Below, one piece after another: positions 5,569-13,475 of a DNA stretch of 31,582 nucleotides (position 1 is its first letter; every line of letters starts with the position of its first letter). Below the pieces are notes generated by a model. It was not told the origin of the DNA. It was given only the letters and a program-made list of their open reading frames with translations, and searched no databases. The DNA is taken from positions 1-31,582 of the forward strand of contig JALSNG010000078.1 in NCBI GenBank assembly GCA_026987155.1, written 5' to 3'. Origin of the DNA: Thermococcus sp. (GTDB lineage: Archaea; Methanobacteriota_B; Thermococci; Thermococcales; Thermococcaceae). A program made the translations under genes and the position numbers.

Positions 5569-7521
5569 TCACTTCAACCTGATGGCATCGAGGTTGTTTG
5601 GAGCACGGGTCGAAATGCTGAACTTCTTGTGAATGCTCGTTGAAAGGTCGAGACACTTGTGGGCTTCTCCATGGACCGTTATAACCCTCTCTGGCCTCGG
5701 TCTAAGCCTTGCTATGTAACTGATGAGCTCCCTTCTGTCAGCGTGGCCGGAGAAACCGTCTATGGTGTGAACCTCCATATTGACTGGGACCACCTCCGTT
5801 CTGCCGTCTTCGCCGATGAGCGGAATCTCTCTAAGGCCCCTCTGCACCTGCCTTCCGAGGGTTCCCTCAGCCTGGTAGCTAACGAAAACTATGCTGTTCT
5901 TCTCATCCGGAGCGAGCTGCTTGAAGTACTCAACGCTGGGCCCGCCAACAAGCATGCCGGAGGTTGCTATGATTATCGCAGGATCTCCAGAATCAATGAT
6001 GTCCTGCCTCTCCCTGCTGTTGGCAACGCTCTTGAATATCGGGTTGAGGAACGGATTGTAGCCCTCGTGAAATATCTGCTCGCGCAGGTGTCTGCTGAGG
6101 TACTCAGGATAGGCGGTGTGAATAGCGGTGGCCTCCCATATCATTCCGTCAAGGTAAATCGGAACATCTATACCCCCCACCCTCGCGTACTCCTCCAAAA
6201 CCATCATTATCTCCTGGGCCCTACCCACAGCCATGGCGGGAATGAGCACCTTTCCTCCGCGCCTTATAGTCTGATGAATAACCTCTATGAGCCTCTTCTC
6301 CGCCTCCTCCCTGGGCATCTGGTAGTCGTTGCTTCCCCCATAGGTGGACTCCATGACGAGGGTCTCAAGGCGTGGGAACCTGCTCACCGCTGGCTCGAAG
6401 AGCCTGGTCGGGATAAATTTGAAATCCCCTGTTATGGCAATGTTGTGGAGGCCGTTACCTATGTGGAGGTGCACTATCGATGAACCGAGTATGTGACCGG
6501 CGTTGTGGAGGGTGAGCCTCATGTCCGGGGCTATGTCGCGAACCTCACCGTAGTCAAGGGTTATCGTGTGTTTTATGACTTCTTTGATATCCTTAGGACG
6601 ATAAAGTGGTTCAACGCCGTTCATTTTCTGAATTTCAATGAAATCCTGCTGAAGGAGAACCATGAGGTCCCTCGTTGGAGGGGTCGTGTAGATCGGCCCA
6701 TCGAAGAGCTTGTAACGGAAGAGGTACGGAAGCATTCCGGAGTGATCGAGGTGGGCATGGGTAATTATTATCGCATCGAGGATTCCCTCGTTCAGCACGT
6801 AACGGAACTCTGGAGCATCGAAGTGAGGAAAAGCTTTCTTGGGATCACGCATTGCCGCTATGTTGACACCGAAATCAACGAGAACATAGCTCTCGTTGGT
6901 CTGGACAAGGAGAGAGCTCCTTCCAACTTCCCTAAATCCACCAAGCCCCGTTATCCTTATCCACTCACTCTTAACCTCTGGTTTGCGGTATATGTTTCTC
7001 CCAACTTGGCGCAGAAACTTCCTCCTATCCTTGCTCTCAACCTGAAGTATCTGTCGTATGGAATAAATCGTCTGACTCTGGAGAGGAGGCGTTCTTATAA
7101 CCCTGGGGGCCCAGCGGACTCTCTGAGTTATCAACCTCAGGGTCTCCCCGTTCTTTCCGATAACAAGTCCGGGTTTTTTGGCCTCAATCAGAACCTCCCC
7201 CACGGAGGGGTCAAAACTTATGTTGGTTATTTCAGCTTCCTTTGGAACGAGTTCCTTTATCATTTCCTCCGCGTGTTCAGGGGGTATGAGAACATCTGGA
7301 TCGGGACGAACGCTTATTCTCTTTTTAAGAACCTTGGCGAGGTTCCTTATCAGGTCCCCATCCTGCATTATGGCCTCCGGGTTCCTTACGTATATCACAA
7401 GCTCGGGTCCTTCAAACTCAACATCCGTTATCCTCGCTGATGGCGGAACCATCTGAGAGATAACTTCCTTGATTTCCCTCAGGATTTCATCGACAGAGCT
7501 TTCCCTTCTGATCACTTCCAT
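5569..7521 (-). CDS. fttA: Archaeal CPSF1-type ribonuclease / transcription termination factor FttA
   Basis: About 650 residues. Two N-terminal KH domains come first (about 5-70 and 75-145, the second with GKNG at about 123), then a metallo-beta-lactamase domain with the zinc motif HAHLDHSG at about 256-263, and an embedded beta-CASP domain. Later motifs are STYGGSND, the metal-site region GHILGSSIVHL, SGMLVGGP and GFSGHADRREL near the C-terminus, with a final VHGEAHKC. Family members cut RNA endonucleolytically and terminate archaeal transcription at U-rich sites. ATG 7521 lies directly after GGTG; a GTG at 7524 or one at 7512 is also conceivable. Only 4 bases separate it from psmB, so proteasome and termination/RNA-decay functions share an operon here. 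Confidence 0.96.
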   Translation of the reverse strand: MEVIRRESSVDEILREIKEVISQMVPPSARITDVEFEGPELVIYVRNPEAIMQDGDLIRNLAKVLKKRISVRPDPDVLIPPEHAEEMIKELVPKEAEITNISFDPSVGEVLIEAKKPGLVIGKNGETLRLITQRVRWAPRVIRTPPLQSQTIYSIRQILQVESKDRRKFLRQVGRNIYRKPEVKSEWIRITGLGGFREVGRSSLLVQTNESYVLVDFGVNIAAMRDPKKAFPHFDAPEFRYVLNEGILDAIIITHAHLDHSGMLPYLFRYKLFDGPIYTTPPTRDLMVLLQQDFIEIQKMNGVEPLYRPKDIKEVIKHTITLDYGEVRDIAPDMRLTLHNAGHILGSSIVHLHIGNGLHNIAITGDFKFIPTRLFEPAVSRFPRLETLVMESTYGGSNDYQMPREEAEKRLIEVIHQTIRRGGKVLIPAMAVGRAQEIMMVLEEYARVGGIDVPIYLDGMIWEATAIHTAYPEYLSRHLREQIFHEGYNPFLNPIFKSVANSRERQDIIDSGDPAIIIATSGMLVGGPSVEYFKQLAPDEKNSIVFVSYQAEGTLGRQVQRGLREIPLIGEDGRTEVVPVNMEVHTIDGFSGHADRRELISYIARLRPRPERVITVHGEAHKCLDLSTSIHKKFSISTRAPNNLDAIRLK

Positions 7522-7525
7522 CACC

Positions 7526-8137
7526 TCACTTGAGAAAAGCCTTCAGCTCCTCCTCAGAGTACTCCCTGTATCCGTCTGCCGTTACAGACACGACCAGGAC
7601 CCCTCCTCCAGTGAAGACATCCCTCCTTGTGGATGCCCTCAAAGCACGCAGGGCAAGCCTTACACCATCCTCAAGGGACATTCCGTCTCTGTAACCGTCC
7701 TCAAGTATGGAAAAGGCAAACTCCATTCCGGAGCCTGCGGCGGTGAACCTGTCCTCAGTAATGCCTCCCGCCATATCTATTGAGTAGAGGGCCGGCTTTC
7801 CAGTATGGCCAGCTATGAGAAACCACCCAAAATAAGGCATGAACCTGTTCCCGTGGAGCAAGTTTGAAGTCAAGGTCGCAAGGGCCTTGACACTCATCTC
7901 CTTCCCTGCCTTTGCTTTATACAGCCTTGTCTCAGCCCTGAGAAGTCTGACGAGGCTGAGAATGTCCCCAACGCTACCCGCACCGGCGAGAGCCAGGTGG
8001 TCATCTATCTGGAAAACCTTCGTGACGTTGTCAGAGAGCACCATGTTGCCGAGCGATGCCCTCCTGTCCGCGGCCAAGACTACGCCGTCCGTACACACAA
8101 TGCCGACCGTAGTCGTTCCCTTTAGTTTCTCAGCCAA
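7526..8137 (-). CDS. psmB: Proteasome beta subunit
   Basis: Catalytic subunit of the 20S proteasome in the cytosol. At 203 residues with a seven-residue propeptide (MAEKLKG), autocleavage exposes the catalytic threonine of TTTVGI. Counting from that Thr1, Asp17 (AADRRAS) and Lys33 (NVTKVFQID) are present, as is the SGS-type GSGMEFA motif near 130. The subunit should therefore be active. The start codon is TTG at 8137, supported by GGGGTG upstream and by homology of MAEKLKGTTT. Thermococcales usually have two beta subunits; this is the one linked to aCPSF1. It is the first gene of a five-gene minus-strand operon. Confidence 0.95.
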   Translation of the reverse strand: MAEKLKGTTTVGIVCTDGVVLAADRRASLGNMVLSDNVTKVFQIDDHLALAGAGSVGDILSLVRLLRAETRLYKAKAGKEMSVKALATLTSNLLHGNRFMPYFGWFLIAGHTGKPALYSIDMAGGITEDRFTAAGSGMEFAFSILEDGYRDGMSLEDGVRLALRALRASTRRDVFTGGGVLVVSVTADGYREYSEEELKAFLK

Positions 8138-8206
8138 TTACAACACCCCTGCTGGTATGTGTTTAGAACAGAAGAACCACTGCAGTCCAACTTTTGCAGG
8201 GAATAG

Positions 8207-8214
8207 TATTTAAA
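8207..8214. promoter_or_regulatory. Shared palindromic TATA element between psmB and the P-loop/NDT-like gene
   Basis: TATTTAAA reads as a TATA element on both strands (minus TTTAAATA). On the minus strand it is preceded by GAAACC, a good BRE, and would start transcription near 8184 for psmB. On the plus strand it predicts a start near 8235 for the gene at 8248, leaving a leader with GGTGGGTGGC. No other TATA-like element stands out in this 110-base divergent gap. Confidence 0.5.
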
Positions 8215-8247
8215 GGTTTCGTCCAATTAGGGACGCAGGTGGGTGGC

Positions 8248-9411
8248 ATGAAGGAGGTAATACTGGTTACTGGCCCCCCGCTCAACGGGAGGGATGAGTA
8301 CCTAATGGAAGCCCTTGGGATGGCTCAAGAGAAGGATTACGCCTACTACCATGTCTTTGACTACATCCGCGAAGTTGGAAAGGAAGAGGGGGTTAAAATA
8401 ACACGGAAAAACGTTCTGGACTTTGCAATAAACCACCAGAATCTTATGAACGATATACGCGACAAGGCCTTTGAAAGGATCAGAGAAGAGATAGACGAAA
8501 GTGACAAAGGAAAGCATGTGGTCTCTACCCCAAGCCTTTTCCGATGGGGGAGCGGCAGCGTTATAGGCTTTACACTCAGCAATCTAAAACTCCTGAAGCC
8601 CAGCAGGGTCATAATAATACTCGACGATGTTCTCTCGGTTAGAAGGAGGATAATAAACGACCCAGAATGGTTCGAGCGTTTTGGAAAACTTCCCAAGAAC
8701 ATAAAGCTGACAACCCTCGTTATGTGGAGGGAAGACGCGATAAACCACGTTAAAACCCTCGTCCACGAGCTCAAGAAAGAGGGTGTGGAGGTTAGGTACG
8801 TACTACACTTTGGAATACGACACCCCCCGGGGGTTTTCCTCGATCTTCTCTTCAGGGAACACGAGAAGCCCCTCGTCTACCTCAGCTACCCGATGACCGG
8901 TCATGAGGAGGAGTACTACCACCGCGTCAGGGACTTTTACACCAAACTGAGCGAGCACTTCACGGTTCTTGACCCGGGAGCGCTGGACGACTGGTGGGTC
9001 GTTGCTGAATACGACGCTCAGGTCAACAGAGACCCATCTATAAAGCGCATCAAGATAAAACACCTTCTCGACGGTGAAGAGGTTGAAGAGCTGGACAGAG
9101 ATGATATAGAGCAAGCTACAGAGATACTCCGAAGACAGCTCGTCGAGAGGGACTTTAACCTGGTTGACGTCAGCAAAGCCATAGCGGTTTATCACTACGC
9201 AGAAGGCGTTTCTGCCGGCGTTATAAGCGAGATGGCCGAAGCTTACAGAACTCTTGCGGCAATATACCTATACTATCCGTTCAAGAGACGACCGAGCCCC
9301 TTCATGGAGTTCTACGGCATGCAGAATCCCTCAAGGAGAACCATGTTCAAAGACGAGGAGGAGATGATAAACGCCATGGTCGAGGAGAAGGATTACTGGG
9401 CAAAGGTGTGA
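8248..9411 (+). CDS. P-loop-kinase-like protein with nucleoside 2-deoxyribosyltransferase-like C-terminal domain
   Basis: About 387 residues. The N-terminus reads VILVTGPPLNGRDEYLMEALG, placed and shaped like an adenylate-kinase Walker A but without GKS/T, so nucleotide binding may be altered. A hhhhDD segment (RVIIILDD, about 116-123) follows. From about residue 208, KPLVYLSYPMTGHEEEYYHRVRDF, then TVLDPGALDDWW and VERDFNLVDVSKAIAVY, then GVSAGVISEMAEAY, match the layout of nucleoside 2-deoxyribosyltransferase/DUF4406-like folds (glycine-rich first strand, aspartate in a late strand, Glu in the final helix). ATG 8248 is chosen behind GGTGGGTGGC. It is followed after 3 bases by a K+ channel gene. 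The biochemical activity is unknown; the domain call is by pattern only. Confidence 0.7.
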   Translation: MKEVILVTGPPLNGRDEYLMEALGMAQEKDYAYYHVFDYIREVGKEEGVKITRKNVLDFAINHQNLMNDIRDKAFERIREEIDESDKGKHVVSTPSLFRWGSGSVIGFTLSNLKLLKPSRVIIILDDVLSVRRRIINDPEWFERFGKLPKNIKLTTLVMWREDAINHVKTLVHELKKEGVEVRYVLHFGIRHPPGVFLDLLFREHEKPLVYLSYPMTGHEEEYYHRVRDFYTKLSEHFTVLDPGALDDWWVVAEYDAQVNRDPSIKRIKIKHLLDGEEVEELDRDDIEQATEILRRQLVERDFNLVDVSKAIAVYHYAEGVSAGVISEMAEAYRTLAAIYLYYPFKRRPSPFMEFYGMQNPSRRTMFKDEEEMINAMVEEKDYWAKV

Positions 9412-9414
9412 GTT

Positions 9415-9765
9415 ATGAATGAGGGTGAGCTCGAACTCGTGGGTTTTCGAACCTTTTTTCATGAATTTTTAAGGGTTCTCTACTACGTAAGGAGTATCCT
9501 CCTCGGCCTGTTTCTCATAATAACAGTCCTTGGGATAGTGATAGCAGGACAAGAGAGTATCAACATCTGGGATGGCATATATTTTGCCTTCATTTCCGCT
9601 TACACTGTTGGATATGGGGATATAGTCCCGACGAAGGCCCTCACAAAATTTCTCGCGGCCTTTATTCTGCCCCTCCTTGGGATGATCTTTACCGGCATAA
9701 TGGTTGCCGCGGCGATGCAGGCAATAGCGCGACTATACAAGATCCAAGGGGGAAGAAACGAATAA
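9415..9765 (+). CDS. Minimal two-helix potassium channel
   Basis: This 116-residue membrane protein has two hydrophobic helices (about 22-43 and 80-102) flanking a pore helix and the K+ selectivity filter TVGYGD (about 63-68). This is the KcsA/MthK pore fold, acting as a tetramer in the cytoplasmic membrane. There is no voltage sensor and no RCK domain. Only a short basic C-terminal tail follows the inner helix, so gating must come from elsewhere. ATG 9415 starts 3 bases after the upstream TGA and uses GGTGTGA inside that gene's end as ribosome binding site. The two genes are thus co-translated, and the upstream nucleotide-binding-like protein is a candidate regulator (inference). Confidence 0.92.
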   Translation: MNEGELELVGFRTFFHEFLRVLYYVRSILLGLFLIITVLGIVIAGQESINIWDGIYFAFISAYTVGYGDIVPTKALTKFLAAFILPLLGMIFTGIMVAAAMQAIARLYKIQGGRNE

Positions 9766-9778
9766 AGGGGAGAAGAAA

Positions 9779-11038
9779 TCACTTCTTCACCCATCCGCGG
9801 TGCTTCATGGCCTCGTAGACCCTGCCCACGGCAACGACGTAGGCAGCATCCCTCATGTGGATGCCCTTGTCCTTGTGGGTGTTGTACACGTCCCAGAAGG
9901 CCTTGGTCATCTTGTCGTCGAGCCTCTTTCTGGTCTCCTCAACCGTCCAGTAGAAGCCGTTGATGTTCTGGACCCACTCGAAGTAGCTGACGGTAACACC
10001 ACCGGCGTTACAGAGGAAGTCCGGTATCTGGAGGATGCCTTTCTCGTAGAGTATCTCATCCGCCTCCGGCGTAACCGGGCCGTTGGCAACCTCTGCTACA
10101 ATCTTGGCCTTGATGTTGTCGGCGTTCTTCTCTGTGATGACCTCTTCGATGGCGCTCGGGGCGAGGACGTCCACCTCAAGCTCGAGGAGCTCCTCGTTGG
10201 TGATGTTGGTTGCTCCCGGGAAGTCCTTAACTGAGCCGTGCTCCCTCTTCCACTTGAGAACCTCATCGGCGTTGAGGCCGTCCGGGTTGTAGATGCCGCC
10301 CTTGCTGTCGCTCACAGCCACAACCTTCATGCCGTACTCTTCTCCCATAATCTTGGCCATGTAGTAGCCGGCGTTACCGTAACCCTGTATCGCCAGGGTC
10401 TTGCCCTTGAGATCCATGCCAAGGGCTTTAGCCGCTTCCCTTATTGCGAACGCAGCACCTCTCGCAGTTGCGTCCATCCTTGCAACGATTCCACCGACTC
10501 CAGGAGGCTTGCCAGTGATGACACCAAAGGCGGGTCCCCTTCTCCTCATTATCGTCTCGTATTCGTCCATCATCCACGCCATTATCTTGGGGTTGGTGTA
10601 GACGTCAGGAGCCGGAATGTCAGTCCATGGACCTATAACATCGTAGACAGCCCTGATGTAAGCCCTAGCGAGCCTCTCCTGCTCCCTTTCACTAAGTTCC
10701 TTCGGGTTGACTATGATACCACCCTTACCTCCACCGTAGGGGAGGTCAACGACGGCGACCTTCCAGGTCATCCAGGTTGCTAAAGCCTTAACAGTGCTGA
10801 GGGTCTCGGCCGGGTGCCACCTTATACCACCCTTGGTCGGACCTCTCGCCCAGTTGTGCTGAACACGGAAACCGGTGAAAACCTTAACAGAACCGTCGTC
10901 CATCTCAAGCGGAACGCTGACCTCAACAATCCTCATGGGCCTCTTAAGCCACTCTAAGGCCTCTTCGCTTATGTCCATAAACTGGGCAGCCCTTTCCAGC
11001 TGCTTAACGGCCATCTCAAACGGGTCAATCTCGACCAT
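9779..11038 (-). CDS. gdhA: Glutamate dehydrogenase
   Basis: Reversible oxidative deamination of glutamate to 2-oxoglutarate and ammonia; hexameric and abundant in Thermococcales cytosol. At 419 residues from ATG 11038 (behind GAGGTGGTAAGG; the frame also runs to GTG 11047) it matches the known Thermococcus enzyme start MVEIDPFEMA. Visible are the substrate-binding segment GPTKGGIRWHP, the catalytic lysine motif PYGGGKGG, the Rossmann GYGNAGYY (nucleotide binding), and the C-terminal RDAAYVVAVGRVYEAM. It converges on the K+ channel gene, with 13 bases between the stops. Its pyrimidine-rich 3' flank on the minus strand is suited to U-rich termination. Confidence 0.97.
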   Translation of the reverse strand: MVEIDPFEMAVKQLERAAQFMDISEEALEWLKRPMRIVEVSVPLEMDDGSVKVFTGFRVQHNWARGPTKGGIRWHPAETLSTVKALATWMTWKVAVVDLPYGGGKGGIIVNPKELSEREQERLARAYIRAVYDVIGPWTDIPAPDVYTNPKIMAWMMDEYETIMRRRGPAFGVITGKPPGVGGIVARMDATARGAAFAIREAAKALGMDLKGKTLAIQGYGNAGYYMAKIMGEEYGMKVVAVSDSKGGIYNPDGLNADEVLKWKREHGSVKDFPGATNITNEELLELEVDVLAPSAIEEVITEKNADNIKAKIVAEVANGPVTPEADEILYEKGILQIPDFLCNAGGVTVSYFEWVQNINGFYWTVEETRKRLDDKMTKAFWDVYNTHKDKGIHMRDAAYVVAVGRVYEAMKHRGWVKK

Positions 11039-11089
11039 CCTTACCACCTCGAATTTCGGTAATCTGCGAAATGGGTTAAGGCATTTACA

Positions 11090-11097
11090 TATTTAAA
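11090..11097 (-). promoter_or_regulatory. BRE/TATA promoter of gdhA
   Basis: On the minus strand CGAAAGG is followed by TTTAAATA, a strong archaeal BRE-TATA pair. It predicts a transcript start near 11066 and a leader of about 28 bases containing GAGGTGG before ATG 11038. The strength fits a very highly expressed enzyme. Confidence 0.75.
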
Positions 11098-11098
11098 C

Positions 11099-11629
11099 CT
11101 TTCGAAAAAAGAGCGAGTAGAAAGCTCAATTCTAAACAAAAAGTTAGATCCTCAAATTTTCGAAAGAAATAAAGGCTCTCCAAAAAATTTAAGCAAAAAG
11201 AAGCGATGTACATCCCTAATTTTCTATACACTGATGAACATTTAAATACTCTAAAGTCATCAAAAACTACAACGAACTCCAAATCACAGTCAAAAAGCAC
11301 TCGGAGAGGTGTAAACATCATTGACCCATGGCGAGAGATTTTAGTTATCGAGGGACAGAAGAAGGTAAATGCCCTCAGGGAGAAGTCGGTCATCATTCCT
11401 CAGCTCACTCACGTTCCAATCATCGGGCACAGACGTTACTCTTTTTCCCTTAAATCCTTAACTCCCCTTTAAGCTTCGGACATTTTTCATTATAATCATC
11501 TCCCCATTGTAAATATGACAATGAAAGTCTTACGCCTATCCTGAGTACCAAGTAAAGTGACAACAAGCCCCCGTCAGTAGTTTTAAAGCTAAGTAAATCG
11601 TCTTATGTCGAAAAGAACCGTGGAAAAGC
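11099..11629. other. AT-rich intergenic region between gdhA and the NSS transporter
   Basis: About 530 bases hold no confident gene. A TATA-like ATTTAAATA sits near 11239-11247, followed at 11304-11312 by GGAGAGGTG. After it an open frame without an ATG near the site reads about 50 codons (about 11313-11472; contains ILVIEGQKKVNALREKS). That piece has codon-like texture but no recognisable family and could be a decayed gene. The rest is A/T-rich without repeats that I can see. Confidence 0.4.
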
Positions 11630-11637
11630 TTTTTATA
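11630..11637 (+). promoter_or_regulatory. TATA box of the NSS transporter operon
   Basis: TTTTTATA is preceded by GGAAAAGC (BRE-like) and predicts a start near 11660. A second TATA-like CTTTATACA lies at 11648-11656 and could drive a start nearer 11680. Which one is used cannot be told from sequence. Confidence 0.5.
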
Positions 11638-11717
11638 GAGGGTAGTTCTTTATACATAGTGCCCCACTGAACTGCACAGGGGTATACTATAGAGCAAGTT
11701 ATATGGAGGTGATCACT

Positions 11718-13319
11718 GTGGAACAGCCCAGAGACCAATGGGCAACCAAGTTGGGTTTGATATTGGCCATGGCTGGAAACGCAATAGGCTTGGGTAACTT
11801 CTGGAGGTTCCCATACCAGCTTGCAAGCAACGGTGGCGGCGCATTCATGATACCGTACTTTATAGCACTGTTCTTCTTGGGAATTCCAGTGATGTGGATT
11901 GAATGGACCATCGGTCGCTACGGTGGTAAGTACGGCCACGGAACCCTCGGACCAATGTTCTACCTCATGTCAAGGGATTCTCTCAAACCGCGCGGCGCAC
12001 TCTGGCTTGGTGTGATAGGCGGTCTCCTCGGATTCTCAGTGGCATCACTCCTCAGTTCCTACTACTACCAGATAATAGGGTGGTCTGCGGCCTACACATA
12101 CTACAGCCTAACGGGGGCCTACTTCGGCCAGGACACATACAAGTTCTTCGTAAGCTACATCAGTAACACCAACGCGGTACTCTTCTTCTGGGGACTGACC
12201 ATGGTCATCCTCGGGATAGCCGTTGCTCAGGGTGTCAGCAAGGGTATAGAAAGATGGGTCAAGGTTATGATGCCGACCCTCTACGTCTTCGCAATAATCC
12301 TTGTCATAAGGGCACTGACCCTTGGTTCACCCGTCAAGCCTGAATGGAGCGCTATCAAGGGTCTCGAATACATATGGCGGCCTGACTTCCAGACTCTGAG
12401 CCATAACTTCTTCAAGATAAGCTTAGCCGCTGCAGGACAGATATTCTTTACCCTCTCCCTGGGTATGGGTATCATACACAACTACGCCAGCTACCTCGGA
12501 CCGGAGGACGACGTCGCTCTAAGCGGTCTTGCAACAGTCTCGCTCAACGAGTTCGCAGAGGTCATACTCGGTGGTTCGTTGGCAATTCCGATAGCCTTCG
12601 CCTACCTTGGACCGGAGAAGGCAATAAAGAGCGGCGTAGGATTGGCGTACATGTCACTGCCCAACGTCTTCATGAACATGCCCGCAGGACAGATCTTCGG
12701 TGCATTCTGGTTCCTCCTGCTCTGGTTCGCCGGATTCACATCCGCAATAGCCACCTACAACTACCTCGTGGCAATGCTTGAGGAGGACATTCACATCGAG
12801 AGGAAGAAGGGAACATGGCTCGTCTTCATCTGGCTCTTCATACTCGGACTGCCGATAGCCCTTGACAAGACCCTGCTGGTCCTCACTGACATGGACATGT
12901 GGGTTGGAAGCTACTTCCTCGTGATACTCGGGTTCTTCGATGTCGTGGTGGGTCTGTGGCTCTTCGGTATCGACAGGTTCTGGGAAGAGCTCCACAAGGG
13001 AGCTTACATCAACATCCCCGGCTGGTTCAAGCCAATCATGGTGTACATAGCCCCACTCTACATGCTAATCCTCCTCGGCGGGAACACCTGGGATTACATC
13101 AAGAACGGTGTTATAACCCTTTCACCAGCGTACATACAGGATCTTGTCAAGAACCAGGCTCTGGTATCTACGACGGAGGCTTACGCTAAGCATGCAGTCA
13201 CAATATCAAGGGCAATGATAATCGTGGTTATCATCATTGGAGCAATAGAAGCCTACATGGCCATCAAGAAGAAGTACGGGGAAGAACTCGAGAAGAACGA
13301 AGTGCTCATAAGGGTGTGA
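11718..13319 (+). CDS. Sodium-dependent transporter, NSS/SNF family
   Basis: Na+-coupled uptake of an amino acid or related solute across the membrane. About 533 residues with roughly 12 helices. The N-terminus has the LeuT-family signature WATKLGLILAMAGNAIGLGNFWRFPYQ, where the unwound helix 1 binds Na+ and substrate. GGGAFMIPY (helix 2 start) and later SLAAAGQIFFTLSLGMG (helix 6) and FLLLWFAGFTSAIATYN (helix 8) also fit. An upstream in-frame ATG (11703) overlaps the Shine-Dalgarno itself. GGAGGTGATC at 11705-11714, complementary to the 16S 3' end, points to GTG 11718 as the true start. The tiny gene just downstream fits the small subunit known for MetPS-type NSS systems, which suggests methionine/alanine-like substrates. 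Confidence 0.93.
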   Translation: MEQPRDQWATKLGLILAMAGNAIGLGNFWRFPYQLASNGGGAFMIPYFIALFFLGIPVMWIEWTIGRYGGKYGHGTLGPMFYLMSRDSLKPRGALWLGVIGGLLGFSVASLLSSYYYQIIGWSAAYTYYSLTGAYFGQDTYKFFVSYISNTNAVLFFWGLTMVILGIAVAQGVSKGIERWVKVMMPTLYVFAIILVIRALTLGSPVKPEWSAIKGLEYIWRPDFQTLSHNFFKISLAAAGQIFFTLSLGMGIIHNYASYLGPEDDVALSGLATVSLNEFAEVILGGSLAIPIAFAYLGPEKAIKSGVGLAYMSLPNVFMNMPAGQIFGAFWFLLLWFAGFTSAIATYNYLVAMLEEDIHIERKKGTWLVFIWLFILGLPIALDKTLLVLTDMDMWVGSYFLVILGFFDVVVGLWLFGIDRFWEELHKGAYINIPGWFKPIMVYIAPLYMLILLGGNTWDYIKNGVITLSPAYIQDLVKNQALVSTTEAYAKHAVTISRAMIIVVIIIGAIEAYMAIKKKYGEELEKNEVLIRV

Positions 13320-13329
13320 GGTGGTGAAG

Positions 13330-13440
13330 ATGGACGCCGGAGCATTGGCTTTCCTGACGTTTGCATGGGGCACTATTTTCATCATGATGTACTGGAGCAT
13401 CACAAAGCTCCTGCACCATGAGAAACAACAAAAGGCTTAA
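13330..13440 (+). CDS. 36-residue MetS-like small subunit of the NSS transporter
   Basis: This short ORF encodes MDAGALAFLTFAWGTIFIMM followed by YWSITKLLHHEKQQKA: one transmembrane helix and a short basic tail. It lies 10 bases after the transporter stop with GGTGGTGAAG before its ATG. In bacterial methionine/alanine NSS systems a similarly small one-helix protein (MetS) is required with MetP. Position, size and topology match, so it is probably the partner subunit. Genes this short are commonly missed in annotation. Confidence 0.82.
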   Translation: MDAGALAFLTFAWGTIFIMMYWSITKLLHHEKQQKA

Positions 13441-13456
13441 AGCCTTCTTTTCTTTT
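13432..13456 (+). terminator. Hairpin plus T-rich terminator after the NSS operon
   Basis: AAGGCTTAAAGCCTT (13432-13446) can fold, and is followed by CTTTTCTTTT. The T-rich tract right after the stop codon of the small subunit is a good archaeal termination signal. The stem overlaps the last codons. Confidence 0.6.
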
Positions 13457-13475
13457 ACCTTTGGGAGGTGTGTAA

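Noticed and set aside
5659..7440. Two long plus-strand frames (5659-6483 and 6493-7440)
   Set aside because: They are antisense to aCPSF1, whose KH, metallo-beta-lactamase and beta-CASP motifs are clear on the minus strand. Their composition mirrors its codon pattern.
7526..8137. Suspected loss of the catalytic lysine in PsmB because the ADRRAS motif lacks Lys
   Set aside because: Counting from Thr1, the catalytic Lys33 is in NVTKVFQ, not in the ADRRAS motif. Thr1, Asp17 and Lys33 are all present.
11085..11396. 103-codon minus-strand frame upstream of gdhA
   Set aside because: It is Phe/Leu/Ser-rich, as expected from antisense of A-rich DNA, and crosses the gdhA promoter. No Shine-Dalgarno is present.
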